Shown: in pieces, positions 1-10,854 of the stretch
Position numbering within the stretch: position 1 is the stretch's first letter
How the letters are laid out: every line of letters begins with the position of its first letter
From: Ursus arctos
Lineage: Eukaryota > Chordata > Mammalia > Carnivora > Ursidae
Assembly: GCF_023065955.2 (NCBI RefSeq)
Contig: NW_026622786.1
Coordinates: 43,386,938-43,450,937, forward strand
Reading direction: 5' to 3'
Length of the DNA: 64,000 nt
Position numbers and translations under genes: made by a program
Notes under the pieces: generated by a model
Database searches by the model: none
What the model was told of the DNA's origin: nothing
What the model saw: the letters and a program-made list of their open reading frames with translations, nothing else

Positions 1-204
1 TACTCAGGCTTTTATTCTATTCAGGCCTTCAACAGATTGGATGAAGCCCACCCACACTGGGGAGGGCAATTTGCTTTAACTAGTATACCGATTCAAATAC
101 TAATCTCATCCAGAAACATTCTACAGACACACAAGAAATAATATTTGACCAAACGTCTGGACATCTCATGCTCCAGTCAAGTTGACATAAAATTAACCAT
201 CACA
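1..204 (-). mobile_element. MLT2-type ERVL solo LTR fragment, cut by the window edge
   Basis: Reading the minus strand from 204, it starts TGTGATGGTTAATTTTATG and continues through the MLT2-type segments for the Gal-like box and 'CCTCATCCAATC'. About the first half of an LTR is inside the window. No retroviral coding sequence is present. The same family occurs in opposite orientation at 16868-17245. Confidence 0.85.
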
Positions 205-210
205 ATCTCA

Positions 211-291
211 GAGCTAATAAGTGGCAGAGTAGAAACTTGAACTCAGGTAGTCTGACTCCAGAGTCCTGGTTCCTAACCACTATGATATACC
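211..291 (-). mobile_element. MIR SINE fragment
   Basis: Contains AGCTAATAAGTGGCAGAG, 'GACTCCAGAGTCCTGG' and 'CTAACCACTATGATATA', the antisense of the 5' half of the MIR core. It begins only about 6 bases past the LTR edge. Confidence 0.8.
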
Positions 292-436
292 CTTCTCGCA
301 TCCAGTAAACAAAAGTAAGGTAGACCCTATAATAAGTAGTCAATTTCATCAGGGGTAGCAGTATAGGAACTCGATAGTTGTTAGGGTACACCAGAATTTC
401 AATATCTTAGTTACAACAATTCCTTATTAGGAGAGA

Positions 437-484
437 ATATCATATCATATCATATCATATCATATCATATCATATCATATCATC
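437..484 (+). repeat. (ATATC)n pentanucleotide microsatellite
   Basis: About nine and a half perfect copies of ATATC with no interruption until CATCATTC. Confidence 0.97.
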
Positions 485-1135
485 ATTCTATTCTAGCTAT
501 TCTACTGTAATATATATGACAAAATTTAAAACATAATTATTGTCACAAAAATACATAAGAAGCATGTGTCAAAAATACATTAAAATCATTAATGAGGGAA
601 CCAGCAAGGCAACAAAGCTGATTTAAAAGAGAATACAAGAAACTGACAGGTAAGGAAATAGGTAGACAGGTAGGTAGGCAGGCAGACAGATGGAGGGATG
701 GGTGGGGGGAAAGACTGCTGCAATAACATTTCTAAGATATATATCCAAAACTGCCTAATGGTTTAGAAAGCAATAAAACCTGAACATTTGGAGTTATCAT
801 CTCTACTGTTTAGAAGTCATTTGCTTCTCTATTAGACAGTACTGATTTGCATCTTCCTAGTTTTATATACATTAACATCAACTTTATAGAGCCTGGACTG
901 CAATCAATGGTAAATAATAAGCCAAACAAAATTACATGGTCCAACGAAGTCAGAAAAACTTTAGGAAAACATGTTAGATAATGCTCTGGTATGACAGTGA
1001 AAGGATATGCAGTCATCTTTTTGTCTCATTTCCAAATTTTAGATTCTCTTTCTTAAAAAATAATAATGTATGAACAAATATCATTTAAACCAAAGCTTTC
1101 TCTGCATATATACAGTAAGTTAGCTCCAGATTGAT
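485..1135. other. No gene seen; AT-rich intron
   Basis: Apart from the low-complexity tract near 650-712 I see no recognised repeat or coding segment. Confidence 0.6.
650..712 (+). repeat. Low-complexity purine-rich (GTAG/GGCA-like) tract
   Basis: Degenerate GGTA, GGCA, GACA and GGAT steps ending in GGGTGGGGGGAAAG. Confidence 0.75.
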
Positions 1136-1139
1136 TATG

Positions 1140-1445
1140 CTAATAGTAATGTCTTGAATGTTTACTGAACTCTTACCATGAGCCAGGTAGTACGCTAAAC
1201 TACCCTCTGGGACAGGAGTCCTTACAGTTTAGGGAGCCCCTGGGGAACCAGCTAGCATAGCCGTTAAGAGTATTGGCCCTATACCCTGGCAGATGACTAT
1301 TTGAAGACTGGCTTTACCACCTTCTATCTATGATGTTGGAAAATTTACTTACCTGATGTAAGCTTACTTCTTCTACTTTGCACTATGGAGGATAAAAAGT
1401 GCTATCCAGCTTCTAGGGTTACTGTGAGAACATACTACTCATGAA
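1140..1445 (+). mobile_element. MIR-family relics
   Basis: The stretch 1140-1200 resembles the 'ACTCTTACCATGAGCCAGG' antisense MIR/L2 tail. From about 1262 a plus-strand MIR core follows: TAAGAGTATTGGCCC, CTTTACCACCTTCTATC and GGGTTACTGTGAGAACATAC. Strongly diverged. Confidence 0.55.
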
Positions 1446-1539
1446 TCTACTGTGAATCAAGAAGAAAGCTGGCATAGTTCCTGTACTCACAGTCTAAGAG
1501 TCAAAAGAGAAACAATTAACATAAACTATATGCCAGGTG

Positions 1540-1935
1540 AGGATAAGTAGCATAGAGAAAATTAAAGCAAGATGAGGAGGATGGGGAGCAGACGGAAGTG
1601 ATGGTAATAGCCGTCAGGGGAAAATTTGCTCAGCAAGTAAAGTGAGAAGAGCCCCAAAGGAAGCAAGGGAGAAAGTCATGAGATTATCTGGGAGAAGACT
1701 GTTCTAGGCAAAATAAGAACCACTGCAAAGACCCTGAGGCAGGAAAATTAGTTTGATCGAGAATAGCAAGGAGGCCAATGTGGATGCAATGGAGGGAGCA
1801 AGGGAGAGAGTGGGAGGAAATACCTGCAGAGATGGGGGTGGGAAGTGGATCCTACTAAGAGGTGGGGTTGAGGAGTGGTCCTATAAGGATATTAGTTTTA
1901 CTATGAATAAGATGGGACGTGACTGAAGAATTCTG
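1540..1935 (-). mobile_element. L2 relic
   Basis: Contains GACTGTTCTAGGCA, CTGCAAAGACCCTGAGGCAG, 'AATAGCAAGGAGGCCAATG' and GGGAGCAAGGGAGAGAGTGG. These are the antisense of the 3' part of ancient L2 elements. Confidence 0.65.
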
Positions 1936-3010
1936 AACATAGGAATGGCGGCATGTGCCTTCAATTGAAAGGACCATGCAGAGGAGATAATGTATGTGAA
2001 CTCTTAGCATTGTGTTTAATAAATGTTACTATGTTATTACTTTTATCACTAGAAATCGTATTCCAAGATAGAGATACTTCCCTGCTAGAATTTTCACAGA
2101 CTTTGCTGTTAACATCTTTTCTGTGGGTGTCAGATATGGCAGCAACTAACAGGCTTGGTTACCTGCCTCTTTTCTCCTTTGCTCTTTCGTTCATTCTCTT
2201 ATTCCCTTCCTTCTCCCTCACCCCTTTCCTCTTTACACTCTGTCCTCTCTTTATGCCCCTGCTCTCCCGCCTTGCTGTCTCCCTTCTTTAGCACTATTTC
2301 ATCCTACTTTTCCTGAGGAAAAGGCTTTCAAGAAGGCTTTTCTCGAGGTTGGTTAGTGAGCATGGAAATGGGATAGGTAGAAGGCCAACAGCGGCAGTGT
2401 CTGCTCCTCACTGCCCAGGAGAGGGAGGCTGAGCCCACATGCAGGGTGATGGTGTCTGCTGGTGTCACCTGCTCTTATCCACCCACAGTAAGGAAGGCTG
2501 GCCTCCCCTGGCACAGCAGCCGTCACTAGGGGTTCAGCATGCATTGGCTGTGAGTAATCATCTGTTCCTTTACACCAGAGCCAAGGATACTGAGGGTTTA
2601 GCACGACAGACAGGGTGGACTGGATGGGACATGATGGAAGGCTAGAGCTGGGAGCAGTGTGTGACAGAGGGAGACTGGAGGAAGGCCGGAAGAGCCTAGG
2701 AGGACCCCAACAAGGGAGTGGAGAAACACTAGATCATCAGGTTGATAGCTCTCGCCTTCCATGAGTATGCTAAGAGAAAGAGAGCTGGGGAATCATGAGA
2801 GGACAATATTTGTTCCGTCCTTCCACCCCAGCATGGCACTCATTCTTTATGAACATACTCTCATGCAAATCTCATAATAACCCCATGAAGTATAGTGTAT
2901 GATTCCAGATCTGGCAGTGTTCAAAATTGTTGATCTTTCTTCTATGCCCTACTCCTCTCTAGGGGCAAAAAGAAATAGCTCAGTGTAGTGGAAATGGTAT
3001 TCTTTGAAAA
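1936..3010. other. No gene seen
   Basis: Intronic sequence without a recognised gene. It includes the pyrimidine-rich tract at 2159-2291. Short overlapping ORFs on both strands here match no family I know. Confidence 0.6.
2159..2291 (+). repeat. Pyrimidine-rich low-complexity tract
   Basis: Runs of CT with few purines, such as CCCTTCCTTCTCCCTCACCC. Confidence 0.75.
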
Positions 3011-3019
3011 CCTAGTTAT

Positions 3020-3200
3020 TCTTCTAGGCATTGGAGACACAGTCATCATGAATAAAATAGACAAAATGCGGGTCCTTACAGAGCTCCCATTCTAGTGGGG
3101 AAGACAGACAATAAACCAGGTAAGTAAATTAGAAAGTATGTCAGGTATTAGTAATAGCTAGGGAGAAAAAATAATGCTGGGAAAGAGAGTAGGAGGGGAA
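3020..3200 (-). mobile_element. L2 3'-end relic
   Basis: Antisense L2 3' region: GGTCCTTACAGAGCTCCCAT, 'TCTAGTGGGGAAGACAGACA' and AATAAACCAGGTAAGTAAAT. Confidence 0.75.
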
Positions 3201-3308
3201 AAGAGAGCAGAAGGGGGGTGGTTTGGAAGGGGAGACCCAGTAGTGTCCTTAGAAGCATATGGTGAAAGGCTCCTTTTAGACCATGTGACTCCATAAATAA
3301 AAATCCCC

Positions 3309-3585
3309 TTTAAAAAAAAATCTATTTTTAATTCAAGTGTGATTAACACATGGTGTTAGTTTCAAGAGTACAATATAGTAATGCAGCCATTCTATACATG
3401 ACTCAGTGCCCATCACGGTAAGTGTACTTTTAATCCCCATCAACTATTTCACCCATCTCCCTCCCCACCTCCTCTCTGGTAATCACCAGTTTGGTCTCAA
3501 TAGTTAAGACTGGTTTTTTGTTGTCTTTTTTGTTGTAGTTGTTCATTTGCTTTGTCTCTTTAATTCCACACATGAAATCATTCGG
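3309..3585 (-). mobile_element. L1 3'-end fragment, 5' truncated
   Basis: Antisense L1 3' untranslated sequence: an A-tail equivalent at 3311-3325, then GTGTGATTAACACATGGTGT, 'TTTCAAGAGTACAATATAGT', ACTATTTCACCCATCTCCCT and 'TAATCACCAGTTTGGTCTC', ending near CACACATGAAATCATTCGG. Confidence 0.82.
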
Positions 3586-3599
3586 TATGAAAAGCCCCT

Positions 3600-3985
3600 T
3601 TTGCAAACATAGGCTTTCCCATCTTCCCAGAGTAGCCAGAGTGAACAGTTCCCATTCCTGGTCTCTAACAGTGTCCTTGGCTTCTTCTCAGATTCCATCT
3701 CAGGAAGGCCATCCCCGGCTGCTGGAAGTTGCTTCCCTCATCCTATACCTGTGGTCCCTCCCTTCTAGCATAATATCGTGCCTGTCCTTTCATGACACTT
3801 TCAACAATCTAGAATTCAGTTGCCTATTCGTCCATTTGCATGTTGTCTCTGCTGCCATTTATATTCTGAGTTCCAGGAGGCCCCAGAGAAGGTCTTGTCC
3901 CACACCCGTCCTGTGACCAGTGCTTAGCTCAGTGCCTGTCATCTAGTAGGTACCACGGTCCTTTGATAAGTAAATGAATGAATAT
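3600..3985 (+). mobile_element. L2 3'-end relic
   Basis: Ends with the L2 tail pattern CAGTGCTTAGCTCAGTGCC, 'ATCTAGTAGG' and TAAGTAAATGAATGAATATG. Upstream CT-rich text fits the L2 3' region. Confidence 0.72.
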
Positions 3986-3989
3986 GCCA

Positions 3990-5655
3990 CTTGAAGCAAT
4001 TCTCAGACTGCCTTAATTCCTCTATAAAAATTTGCTTTGCAATTACCTTCACTAGCACACTTATCCTATAATGCAAGGGAATCCTGCTATTCCATGGCAT
4101 TAACACGCTATTGAGGCTTTAAGAAAATAAAAGGCAAAGAATATCAAAGCACTTCAAAGCGAAAGGGACGTGTTTGGTCCTCACTTCTCTGTAGTCCACA
4201 GGGTTTTGCTTTAGATGTTGAGGAGAAGAAAGGAACAGGAAGATAGGTGTTTGTTCTGACCTTGAGGACAGGGGAAGCTGCCTATATACCAGGAGTTGAC
4301 AGGCTCTGGTTCCTCAGAGTTGCTCTCGCTGTTCATCCTGGCTGCATGCCTGGTTTCGTCCAGTTTGGACTATTTTCCCAGGCATTCTAGGACCCGGATT
4401 CAGCTCCCACACAATTCGGAGCACACACAGATCTCCCCCTCTTTTTCTTGTCACTTCTCCTGATTTGGAGCTGCTCATCTTGCTTAGCCTGCCTTCCCTC
4501 TCCTCTTACAGTCCCTCCAGACTGCAGAGCAAACGGATATCAAAGCCTAAGTTTTATAAATGAGGCTCTTTCACAGAAAGAGTGCTAAGGCTGAAGAGGT
4601 CCATTTTACTTTTGCTACTATGCGTCTCAAAAGAGAAAGCTTCCCTACTCAGATGATAAAGCACTCACATTAATCTTTCAATTCTGAAGATATTCCATTT
4701 ATCTATCAAAAAGTAGGGAACGACAGCTTAGAGAAACTCATTTAGGGGGAAAAAAAATCTAACAGGATAATCAAATAATGACTGAAATGCCTTTCAGCTA
4801 CAAGTGGATTATTCAGCATAAAGAAGGCTGAAATACACACACATCATCTATGACCTTGCCGTGGTCATTATGAGATTAGAGATACAAAATGCACTGAAAA
4901 AGTCCCTTAAACCTAAGATGTTAATGGGTAAGCACGCGGGTCAGCTCTAGACTCTGTGAACCTTCTGGGTGCTTCACACCCTAAGCCGCCTCCAATACCC
5001 CCATAGTTGTGGAGGAGAGTCTTACGTCCAAACACAAAGCCTTGTGCAGCATGTTGGTATTTTAATGTTCTCAGTCTTTTATAAAAACTAGACCATTTCA
5101 CCACCTGCCTTAGAAAAAGAAGTGTGTGGGGATTATATTTCAAATATTTCAATTTCATCCTTTGGCAGAGAGCTTGATTCCTCCTGGGGGATTAGTTGCC
5201 AGTGAGGCTGGGCTGTCGGAAGCTATCCTAAGTGCTTCTCACTGGTCCCTGGCCAGGTAGGGTTCAAGGTCTCTAAATTCCTCAATGATTTCTTTCCCAG
5301 AGTGGCTGTGAGCCTTCATGAGGGACAAGTACACTGCTTATAAGCCCCAGTTGGCTTATGGGGAGCACCTCCTGACTGAAAGGTGTTAAGAGGTGAGACT
5401 GGCCACAGTGGCAATGATCTCCCATCCATCCTACCCTGTCCTCACCAGCCCCCCCCCCCCCAAAGCTTTGCCAATCTGAAAGGCACACACACACTCACCA
5501 GCATCTCTGTGCTGGGAAAATGCTTCTCTTTCTGGGCCTCTGTGCACAATTCCCAGAGCCTGGGGCCGTCGGCTGTTTCCTCCTCACTTTTCTTCAGACA
5601 GAAAATGAAGGTCACCCTCTGGGTCACTTGGCAGCCCCACAAATCCATTTTGAGG
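3990..5655. other. No gene seen
   Basis: Unique-looking intron. The only marked local feature is a C-run at 5449-5461. ORFs of 60-100 codons on both strands overlap each other and match nothing recognised. Confidence 0.6.
5449..5461 (+). repeat. Poly-C run
   Basis: An uninterrupted run of about 13 C before AAAGC. Confidence 0.9.
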
Positions 5656-5659
5656 GGCC

Positions 5660-5775
5660 ACAGCAATGATAATACATAATATTTGCCAAGTGCTTTGAAG
5701 TTCACCAAGGGGTTTCATATATTTTGCCAGGAATTCTCACAATAGCCCTGTGAGGTAGTTATTATCATTATCCAC
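5660..5775 (-). mobile_element. MIR fragment
   Basis: Antisense MIR 3' half: TTTGCCAAGTGCTTTGAAG, 'TCTCACAATAGCCCTGTGAG' and GTAGTTATTATCATTATCC. Confidence 0.75.
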
Positions 5776-5784
5776 ACTGGCTCC

Positions 5785-6190
5785 TTCCCTGTCCTTTGAA
5801 TCCTGAAGCAAGCTAGGAGAATGTGTTCAGGGCACGCGTTCCTGCCTTTCCTCGCTGAGAACGGTCTTCCTTCAGATACCTGCATGGCTTTCTCCCTCAC
5901 TTCCTTAAGGTTTCTGCTGAATGACCTCTTACCACAGAATCCTTCCCTGAACGCCTCCTAAGAAACAGCCATGGACGTCAGCTTCCTTACCTGCTGTCAT
6001 TCTCCCTTAACAGCATGTAGCACTTACATATCACCTACACATCCACACATTTTTTGTTGTTTATTGGTCTCCTGTCACTAGACTGGAGCAGTAGTTGGTC
6101 CGTGTTGTTCACTGCTCTACCCCAAGTGCTTAGAGTAGTGCCTGACATATAACGCGTAATCAGTAAGTAACTGTTGAAGAATGAGGCCCA
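5785..6190 (+). mobile_element. L2 3'-end relic
   Basis: L2 tail features in order: GAATCCTTCCCTGAACGCC, TAGCACTTACATATCACC, ACTAGACTGGAGCAG, 'AGTGCCTGACATATAACG' and TAAGTAACTGTTGAAGAATG. Confidence 0.75.
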
Positions 6191-6239
6191 TTTCACAGTG
6201 GATCCAGCCCTGTTTCACAGCGGGATATTAAGAGGAAAA

Positions 6240-6724
6240 TGTCTGACTCAACATACTAGTGTACTATCGCCACAGTAACAGATTACCACAAACTTAGTGG
6301 CAAACAACACAAATTCATTATTTCAGTCATGGAGGTCAGCAGTCCAGAACTGGGCCTTCCTGGGCTAAAATCGAAGTATCCACTGGGCTATGCTCCTTCT
6401 GGAGGGTCTAGGAGAAAATTCCTTTCCTTGCCTTTCCAGCTTCTGCAGGTGGCCTGCATTCCTCGCCTCATGCCCCTTCTTCCAACCTCACTTCATCTTC
6501 AAAACTAGCAGCACGGAACCTTTCATCTCTGACTCTCTTGTCTCTGTCTTTCACTTGAAAGGACCCTGGTGATCACACTGGACCCACTCAGGTCATCCAG
6601 GATAATCTCCTCATCTCAAGATCCTTGACTTCATCACTTCCGCAAGTCATCTTTGTCAGAGAAGCTAACATATTCACAGGAATTAGGATGGGGACATCTT
6701 TGGGGGCCATGACTGCCTACCACA
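6240..6724 (+). mobile_element. Old mammalian interspersed repeat of LTR-like type, family not named
   Basis: Matches a repeat I know by sequence but cannot name securely: AACAGATTACCACAAACTTA, CAGTCATGGAGGTCAGCAGT, 'GGGCTATGCTCCTTCTGGAG' and CTTTGGGGGCCATGACTGCC ending in ACCACA. The length of about 480 bp and the CA end suit a solitary LTR. Confidence 0.6.
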
Positions 6725-7063
6725 CTCAGTGTCACTCAGTTAGTAAATAGCAATGCTGAGAATACACTATAGGTTAGGCTTTCCAAACCAGTGGATGACT
6801 CATCAAAAAGAAGTAAAAAGAACGCTGAGAAAGTCCCTGATAATAGCATCACTACCAACGACAGACAGCTGGTCATGGCCTGGGAACCATTGCAGCCTCT
6901 TTTACTGTATTCTCCTCTTGATTCCACCCTAGGTAGATACTCTGGCAGATAATCCCAGATGACTGTGATGCCTGTAGACTTAGTTTCTTTATCTGTTGAC
7001 AAACAGGAAATGGAGTTGGTCCCGATTCTTTGGGTGAGAATCAGAGACAAGGGTGCTCTGGAG

Positions 7064-7293
7064 TAGAGTTTCTCAACCTCAGCATTACTGTTAGTTTGGG
7101 TCAGATCATTCTTTATTGGGGATGAGAGTGAGTGATGGCCTATACACAGCAGGACATTTAGCACAGGTGTCATCCTGGCCTCTCCCCACACCACCTCTCT
7201 CCCAGTTATGACAACCAAAATGTCTCCAGATATTTATAAATGTCCCATGGGTGGGGGAGGGAGCAAAAAAATAACCTCAGTTGAGAACCACTG
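7064..7293 (-). mobile_element. MER20 (hAT-Charlie non-autonomous DNA transposon)
   Basis: Nearly full length. It starts AGAGTTTCTCAACCTCAGCA, passes through GGACATTTAGCACAGG and AACCAAAATGTCTCCAGATA, and ends CAGTTGAGAACCACTG. An 8-bp target-site duplication flanks it (CTCTGGAG at 7056-7063, CCCTGGAG at 7294-7301, one mismatch). Confidence 0.88.
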
Positions 7294-7301
7294 CCCTGGA
7301 G

Positions 7302-8070
7302 GAAACCGTCCTAAATGCCACAGCCCCGGTGTGAGGGGAGAGGGATGCATCAAACGTCCAGGAGTTTGGAATTAGAGGTGTCTTTGTCTTCATCTACGCT
7401 TAGGCCCATCACTTATAATGCAGGATTCTGGCTGAAATACATTTGGCTGCACCAAGTATAAAATGCTTCCCCATACTGCTGGCAAAACATAATTAACCAA
7501 ATGACAATGGCTTTCACATACACATTGATTCCTGTAATTTCAAGTCTCCATTACTAGATAAATCAACAGCAGAATTATATTTATCAGCAAAAGCCTCCTC
7601 TCCTGGCAGACTTTTCATTAAATATATTAATCCTGGAAGAATAATACTTTCCCTCAGCTTTGCAAAGCAGTCCACCCATAAAAATGTTAATAGCCACAAC
7701 ATCATTTTCAGTATGCGGCTCCTGCATTCGCGATGCGGCTCCCCCCTCGGCACAGCTGGGGCCTTTCTGAAGATAAGATGCACTACAGTAAGAGGCTGGT
7801 CTGCGGGGGCCACGCACCTCAAGGACGTCTGGGAGAAAGCTCATGAAACCGATAATTCCTTGTCTGGACATGTACCACTTCACACAGTCCTCTGGAAATG
7901 TCACTGTGGCCCAGAAAGGACAGCAGGGTTAATATCACTGCACCTGCAGTACTGGAGGTAAGACCCCATTCAGTGTGACCAAGTCATGCTAGAGAACCAC
8001 AGAGGAAGTGTCATAGCCCCCACGGGTCTCACGAGCCCCTCAGGTTCTCTCCCAGGCTCATACGTGTTGA
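7302..8070. other. No gene seen; unique-looking block
   Basis: No interspersed repeat recognised. The part 7430-7960 is AT-rich with homeodomain-like TTAAT words at 7615-7630 and then a GC-richer stretch at 7715-7830. It could be a conserved noncoding element but conservation cannot be seen here. Confidence 0.45.
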
Positions 8071-8072
8071 GG

Positions 8073-8454
8073 TCAGAGCTTCTCAAACATGCAAGCAAAC
8101 GCTCTGGAGATCTTAGTAAAATTCAGATTTTGATTTAGTAGGTCTGGGATGGGCCCTGACTCCATATTTCTTTTTTTTTTTTTTTAAGATGTATTTATTT
8201 CTTTTAGCAAGAGAGAGCATGTGCATGCAGGGGGGAGGGGCAATGGGAAAGGGGAGACAGAATCTCCAGCAGACTCCCAGCTAAGCACGGAACCCCACGA
8301 GGGGCTCGATCCCATGGCCCTGAGATCATGACCTCTGCCGAAGTCAAGAGTCAGACACTCAATGGACTGAGCCCCTCAGGCGCCCCTGATTCCACATTTC
8401 CAACCAGCAGCCAAGTGATGGTGGCTGAGGGCCACACTTTAGTTATCAAGTGCT
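8073..8454 (+). mobile_element. MER5A-type hAT element, split by a SINE
   Basis: Left part: CAGAGCTTCTCAAACATGC, 'GATTTAGTAGGTCTGGGATG'. Right part after the SINE: TTCCACATTTCCAACCAGCA, GTGATGGTGGCTGAGGGCC and the terminal inverted repeat near 8440-8454. The two halves join in register once 8171-8385 is set aside. Confidence 0.85.
8171..8385 (-). mobile_element. CAN SINE (Carnivora tRNA-derived)
   Basis: Antisense: T-run, GATGTATTTATTTCTTTTAG, 'AATCTCCAGCAGACTCCCAG', GGGCTCGATCCCATGGCCC, ending CCCCTCAGGCGCCCC. Target-site duplication CTGACTCCATATTTC (8156-8170) and CTGATTCCACATTTC (8386-8400), two mismatches. Confidence 0.95.
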
Positions 8455-8459
8455 AGACA

Positions 8460-9360
8460 ACCTGCTCTTAAGCCCCTCACCCTTTAGACTGCTGAACAAG
8501 GCTTCATGGCAAGAGGAGCACATCCCTGCATGGAAACCACCGGTAACCAGTTCTACTTCACACACAAAGAGAAGTTTGCTGCCTCGGTTACTCTGGATTC
8601 CAAACCCAGTGGGAGAGATAATTTCATGACTTATTTCTGTACCACGATAATTGCACAGTAGCTCTTGCCATTTATTAGCACGCACATCTGGCAGCTCTCT
8701 TGCCTGCAGGCCAGCAGGCTCCGACTCCAGAGTCCTGCAGAGCCCGGGCGAGCATCCAGTTGCTGACACAGCAGCCAGAGGGTGCTTGGGGACTGCAGAA
8801 TGAGTGTGCACGGTGTCCAAGGGGGCCCAGCCTGTCCTCTGCTTAAGCAACAGGAGGGGACTGATCTGGGTGAAAGCAGTGTCCGGAGATCAGAGGCTGG
8901 CCTCTGCCCAGGACATCATTTCTCCAGCTGCAGGCAGATTTGAATAATTGGGGCTGCGAGGCAAATGCAGATGCCTTCTTTGGCCTGTGAAGTGAGCCCT
9001 GCTAGTTTCCACTGTGGCGGCACATTAGCTCATCTGGAGGAAGCCCTGGCTACTTGATAATGCAGCTGCTGTTCACAAACATGCAGCAGGCCAGACCAAA
9101 TGGGGAGAGGCGGGGGTGGGGGGCAGTAACTAAGGAATCCCTTCGGTATGGCTGGACGGGGGGCAGGGGTGCATTTCTGTTTAGATTCAAGACGTGAGAT
9201 TTTCCACAGCTCTCACCGTTGCCCGTGCCACTGAATCAGCCTTGCCCTTTGACCTTGACCAAGTTCCCAGCCTTTCTCTTCCCTCATATTTTCTCTCATC
9301 AAATGAGAATAAAAAGAGCTCCTCTTCACAGAGGTGCTGGGCAGTGCAGTGTCACAAATC
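8460..9360. other. No gene seen
   Basis: Unique-looking intron, G-rich around 9106-9170. The 134-codon minus ORF at 8446-8850 starts in the MER5 edge and matches nothing recognised. Confidence 0.55.
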
Positions 9361-9366
9361 AGGCAT

Positions 9367-9389
9367 GGGGTGGGGCAGGGGGAGGGGGG
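9367..9389 (+). other. G-quadruplex motif
   Basis: Four G-runs of 4, 4, 5 and 6 bases separated by loops of 1, 2 and 1 bases. Confidence 0.85.
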
Positions 9390-9424
9390 AATCCGAGACG
9401 TCCTCATGGACCTCACCACTCACA

Positions 9425-9575
9425 GCTGTTGCATTTGGGACAAATCAGTTAAACCTGGAGTGACTTAGTTTCCTCACCTGTATAATGAGGTTAAGATCCC
9501 AATGATTATCTCACGAATTTTTAATGGAGATCAAATAAACACATGACTGTTGTAAACTACCCAACATGCTGAGAT
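9425..9575 (+). mobile_element. MIR fragment
   Basis: MIR core: GGGACAAATCAGTTAAACC, 'GACTTAGTTTCCTCACCTGT', ATAATGAGGTTAAGATCC and GAGATCAAATAAACACATG. Confidence 0.75.
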
Positions 9576-9579
9576 TCCA

Positions 9580-10570
9580 TCATTGATGGCGAACTCGATA
9601 CAAGGGCCTTGTTTATACCACAAAGACACACTGCTGTTTAGAATCCGAGCTCTCTACGCTACTGTCTTGGGATTCACTTATGTAGTAAATTTAAGGGCAC
9701 TCCATGACAATCATTACAGAAGACAGGAAGTATTCTGTGCCTTGCCATGCTAAGAAAAACGATACTAAGGAACATGTTTTAGATCAAAGTTTCATTATTC
9801 CAAAAAATAATTGAAACAATGCCAAAAAAATTTAAGATAACTGAGCTCAGCCTCGCCTCCCTCATGTAAATGCAATCTACCCTGTGTTCTTCCTCGTAAG
9901 CTAATGGCACTCCAAGGAAATCCACAGTGAGGAACTGCAGCTTCCCTCCAGCCTGCTCAGCCAGCTCTAGCATTTTCATCTTCGCCTTGTGTCAGGCAGA
10001 CTTCGGGAGGGCGACGCTGCCCTCCAGACCTGTTTATTATCCTTCACTGAAATAGGAGTCCTTATTAAAATCTACGTAGCCTGTCCAGCTATGGCACTGC
10101 TGGCTGAGCCCAAGTTGGAAAAACTGAAAATAGCAAGTAAAAAGAGGAAAACAATTTTCACATGGTTCTTTTGGATTAATAAAATCAGTAATTTTATCAG
10201 AAGTAAGTTATTATTCTAGCATGCTGGAGATACATGGCCAGTCAACCTAGCCTGGTGGACAAGGCTATTATTGTAAGAGATAGTCATGCAACTAACATGC
10301 ATTCCTTGAGCATCTACCACGTGCTGTGCCATGTGTGGTAACTGGGAAACAACTGGGGAAAGGAGGTATTTTAAATCCTCAATTAATTACTTGCTTGGTC
10401 TTTACTGAGATAGGCATCAGCCAGAGTTCTGCTCCCAAATGATCTTTTGAAGCATGTGCGTGCAGGCATGTCACCAGGGAGTGAGAAATGTAGAGTGCTC
10501 AGACCAAACTAACAAAGTCAGTAGAGGATTGAATGGCATCGACTCAAGCATTTTGAAAGAGTTAGAGTAA
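9580..10570. other. No gene seen
   Basis: Intronic. A short MIR/L2-like piece may sit at 10285-10345 (GAGCATCTACCACGTGCTGT). Nothing else recognised. Confidence 0.55.
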
Positions 10571-10579
10571 TACCGTGAA

Positions 10580-10850
10580 TACGTGTACCTCCTGGGTATG
10601 CATCAGAATCACCTGTGAAGCTTTCTAAACATACCTATGCTGTGATCCAGCCTAACCTCTAAAAAGCCCAGCCTCTCAAAGCATGCTTCTAGTACCAGAA
10701 GTATCAGTACTACCTGAGAATACATTCTAAATGCAAACTCTTGAAACTGACCTCAGATCAAGTGAATGTGAGACCCTGGGGTTGGGGCCCAGCAACTGGT
10801 GTTTTACCTAATCCTTCAGGTGAATGTTAAAATTTGAACACTGCCTCTCT
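10580..10850 (-). mobile_element. Two adjacent MER5-type hAT fragments
   Basis: The second, at about 10678-10848, is clear: AGTATCAGTACTACCTGAGA, 'AAATGCAAACTCTTG', TGGGGTTGGGGCCCAGCAAC and CTTCAGGTGAATGTTAAAAT. The first, at about 10580-10660, shares ATGCATCAGAATCACCTGTG and is shorter. Confidence 0.72.
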
Positions 10851-10854
10851 AACT

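Noticed and set aside
437..484. Direct repeats as a CRISPR array
   Set aside because: The units are contiguous 5-mers with no spacers. No array of repeats with unique spacers exists anywhere in the window.
8446..8850. 134-codon minus ORF
   Set aside because: Starts in unique intron and ends in the MER5 edge; no known similarity or splice context.
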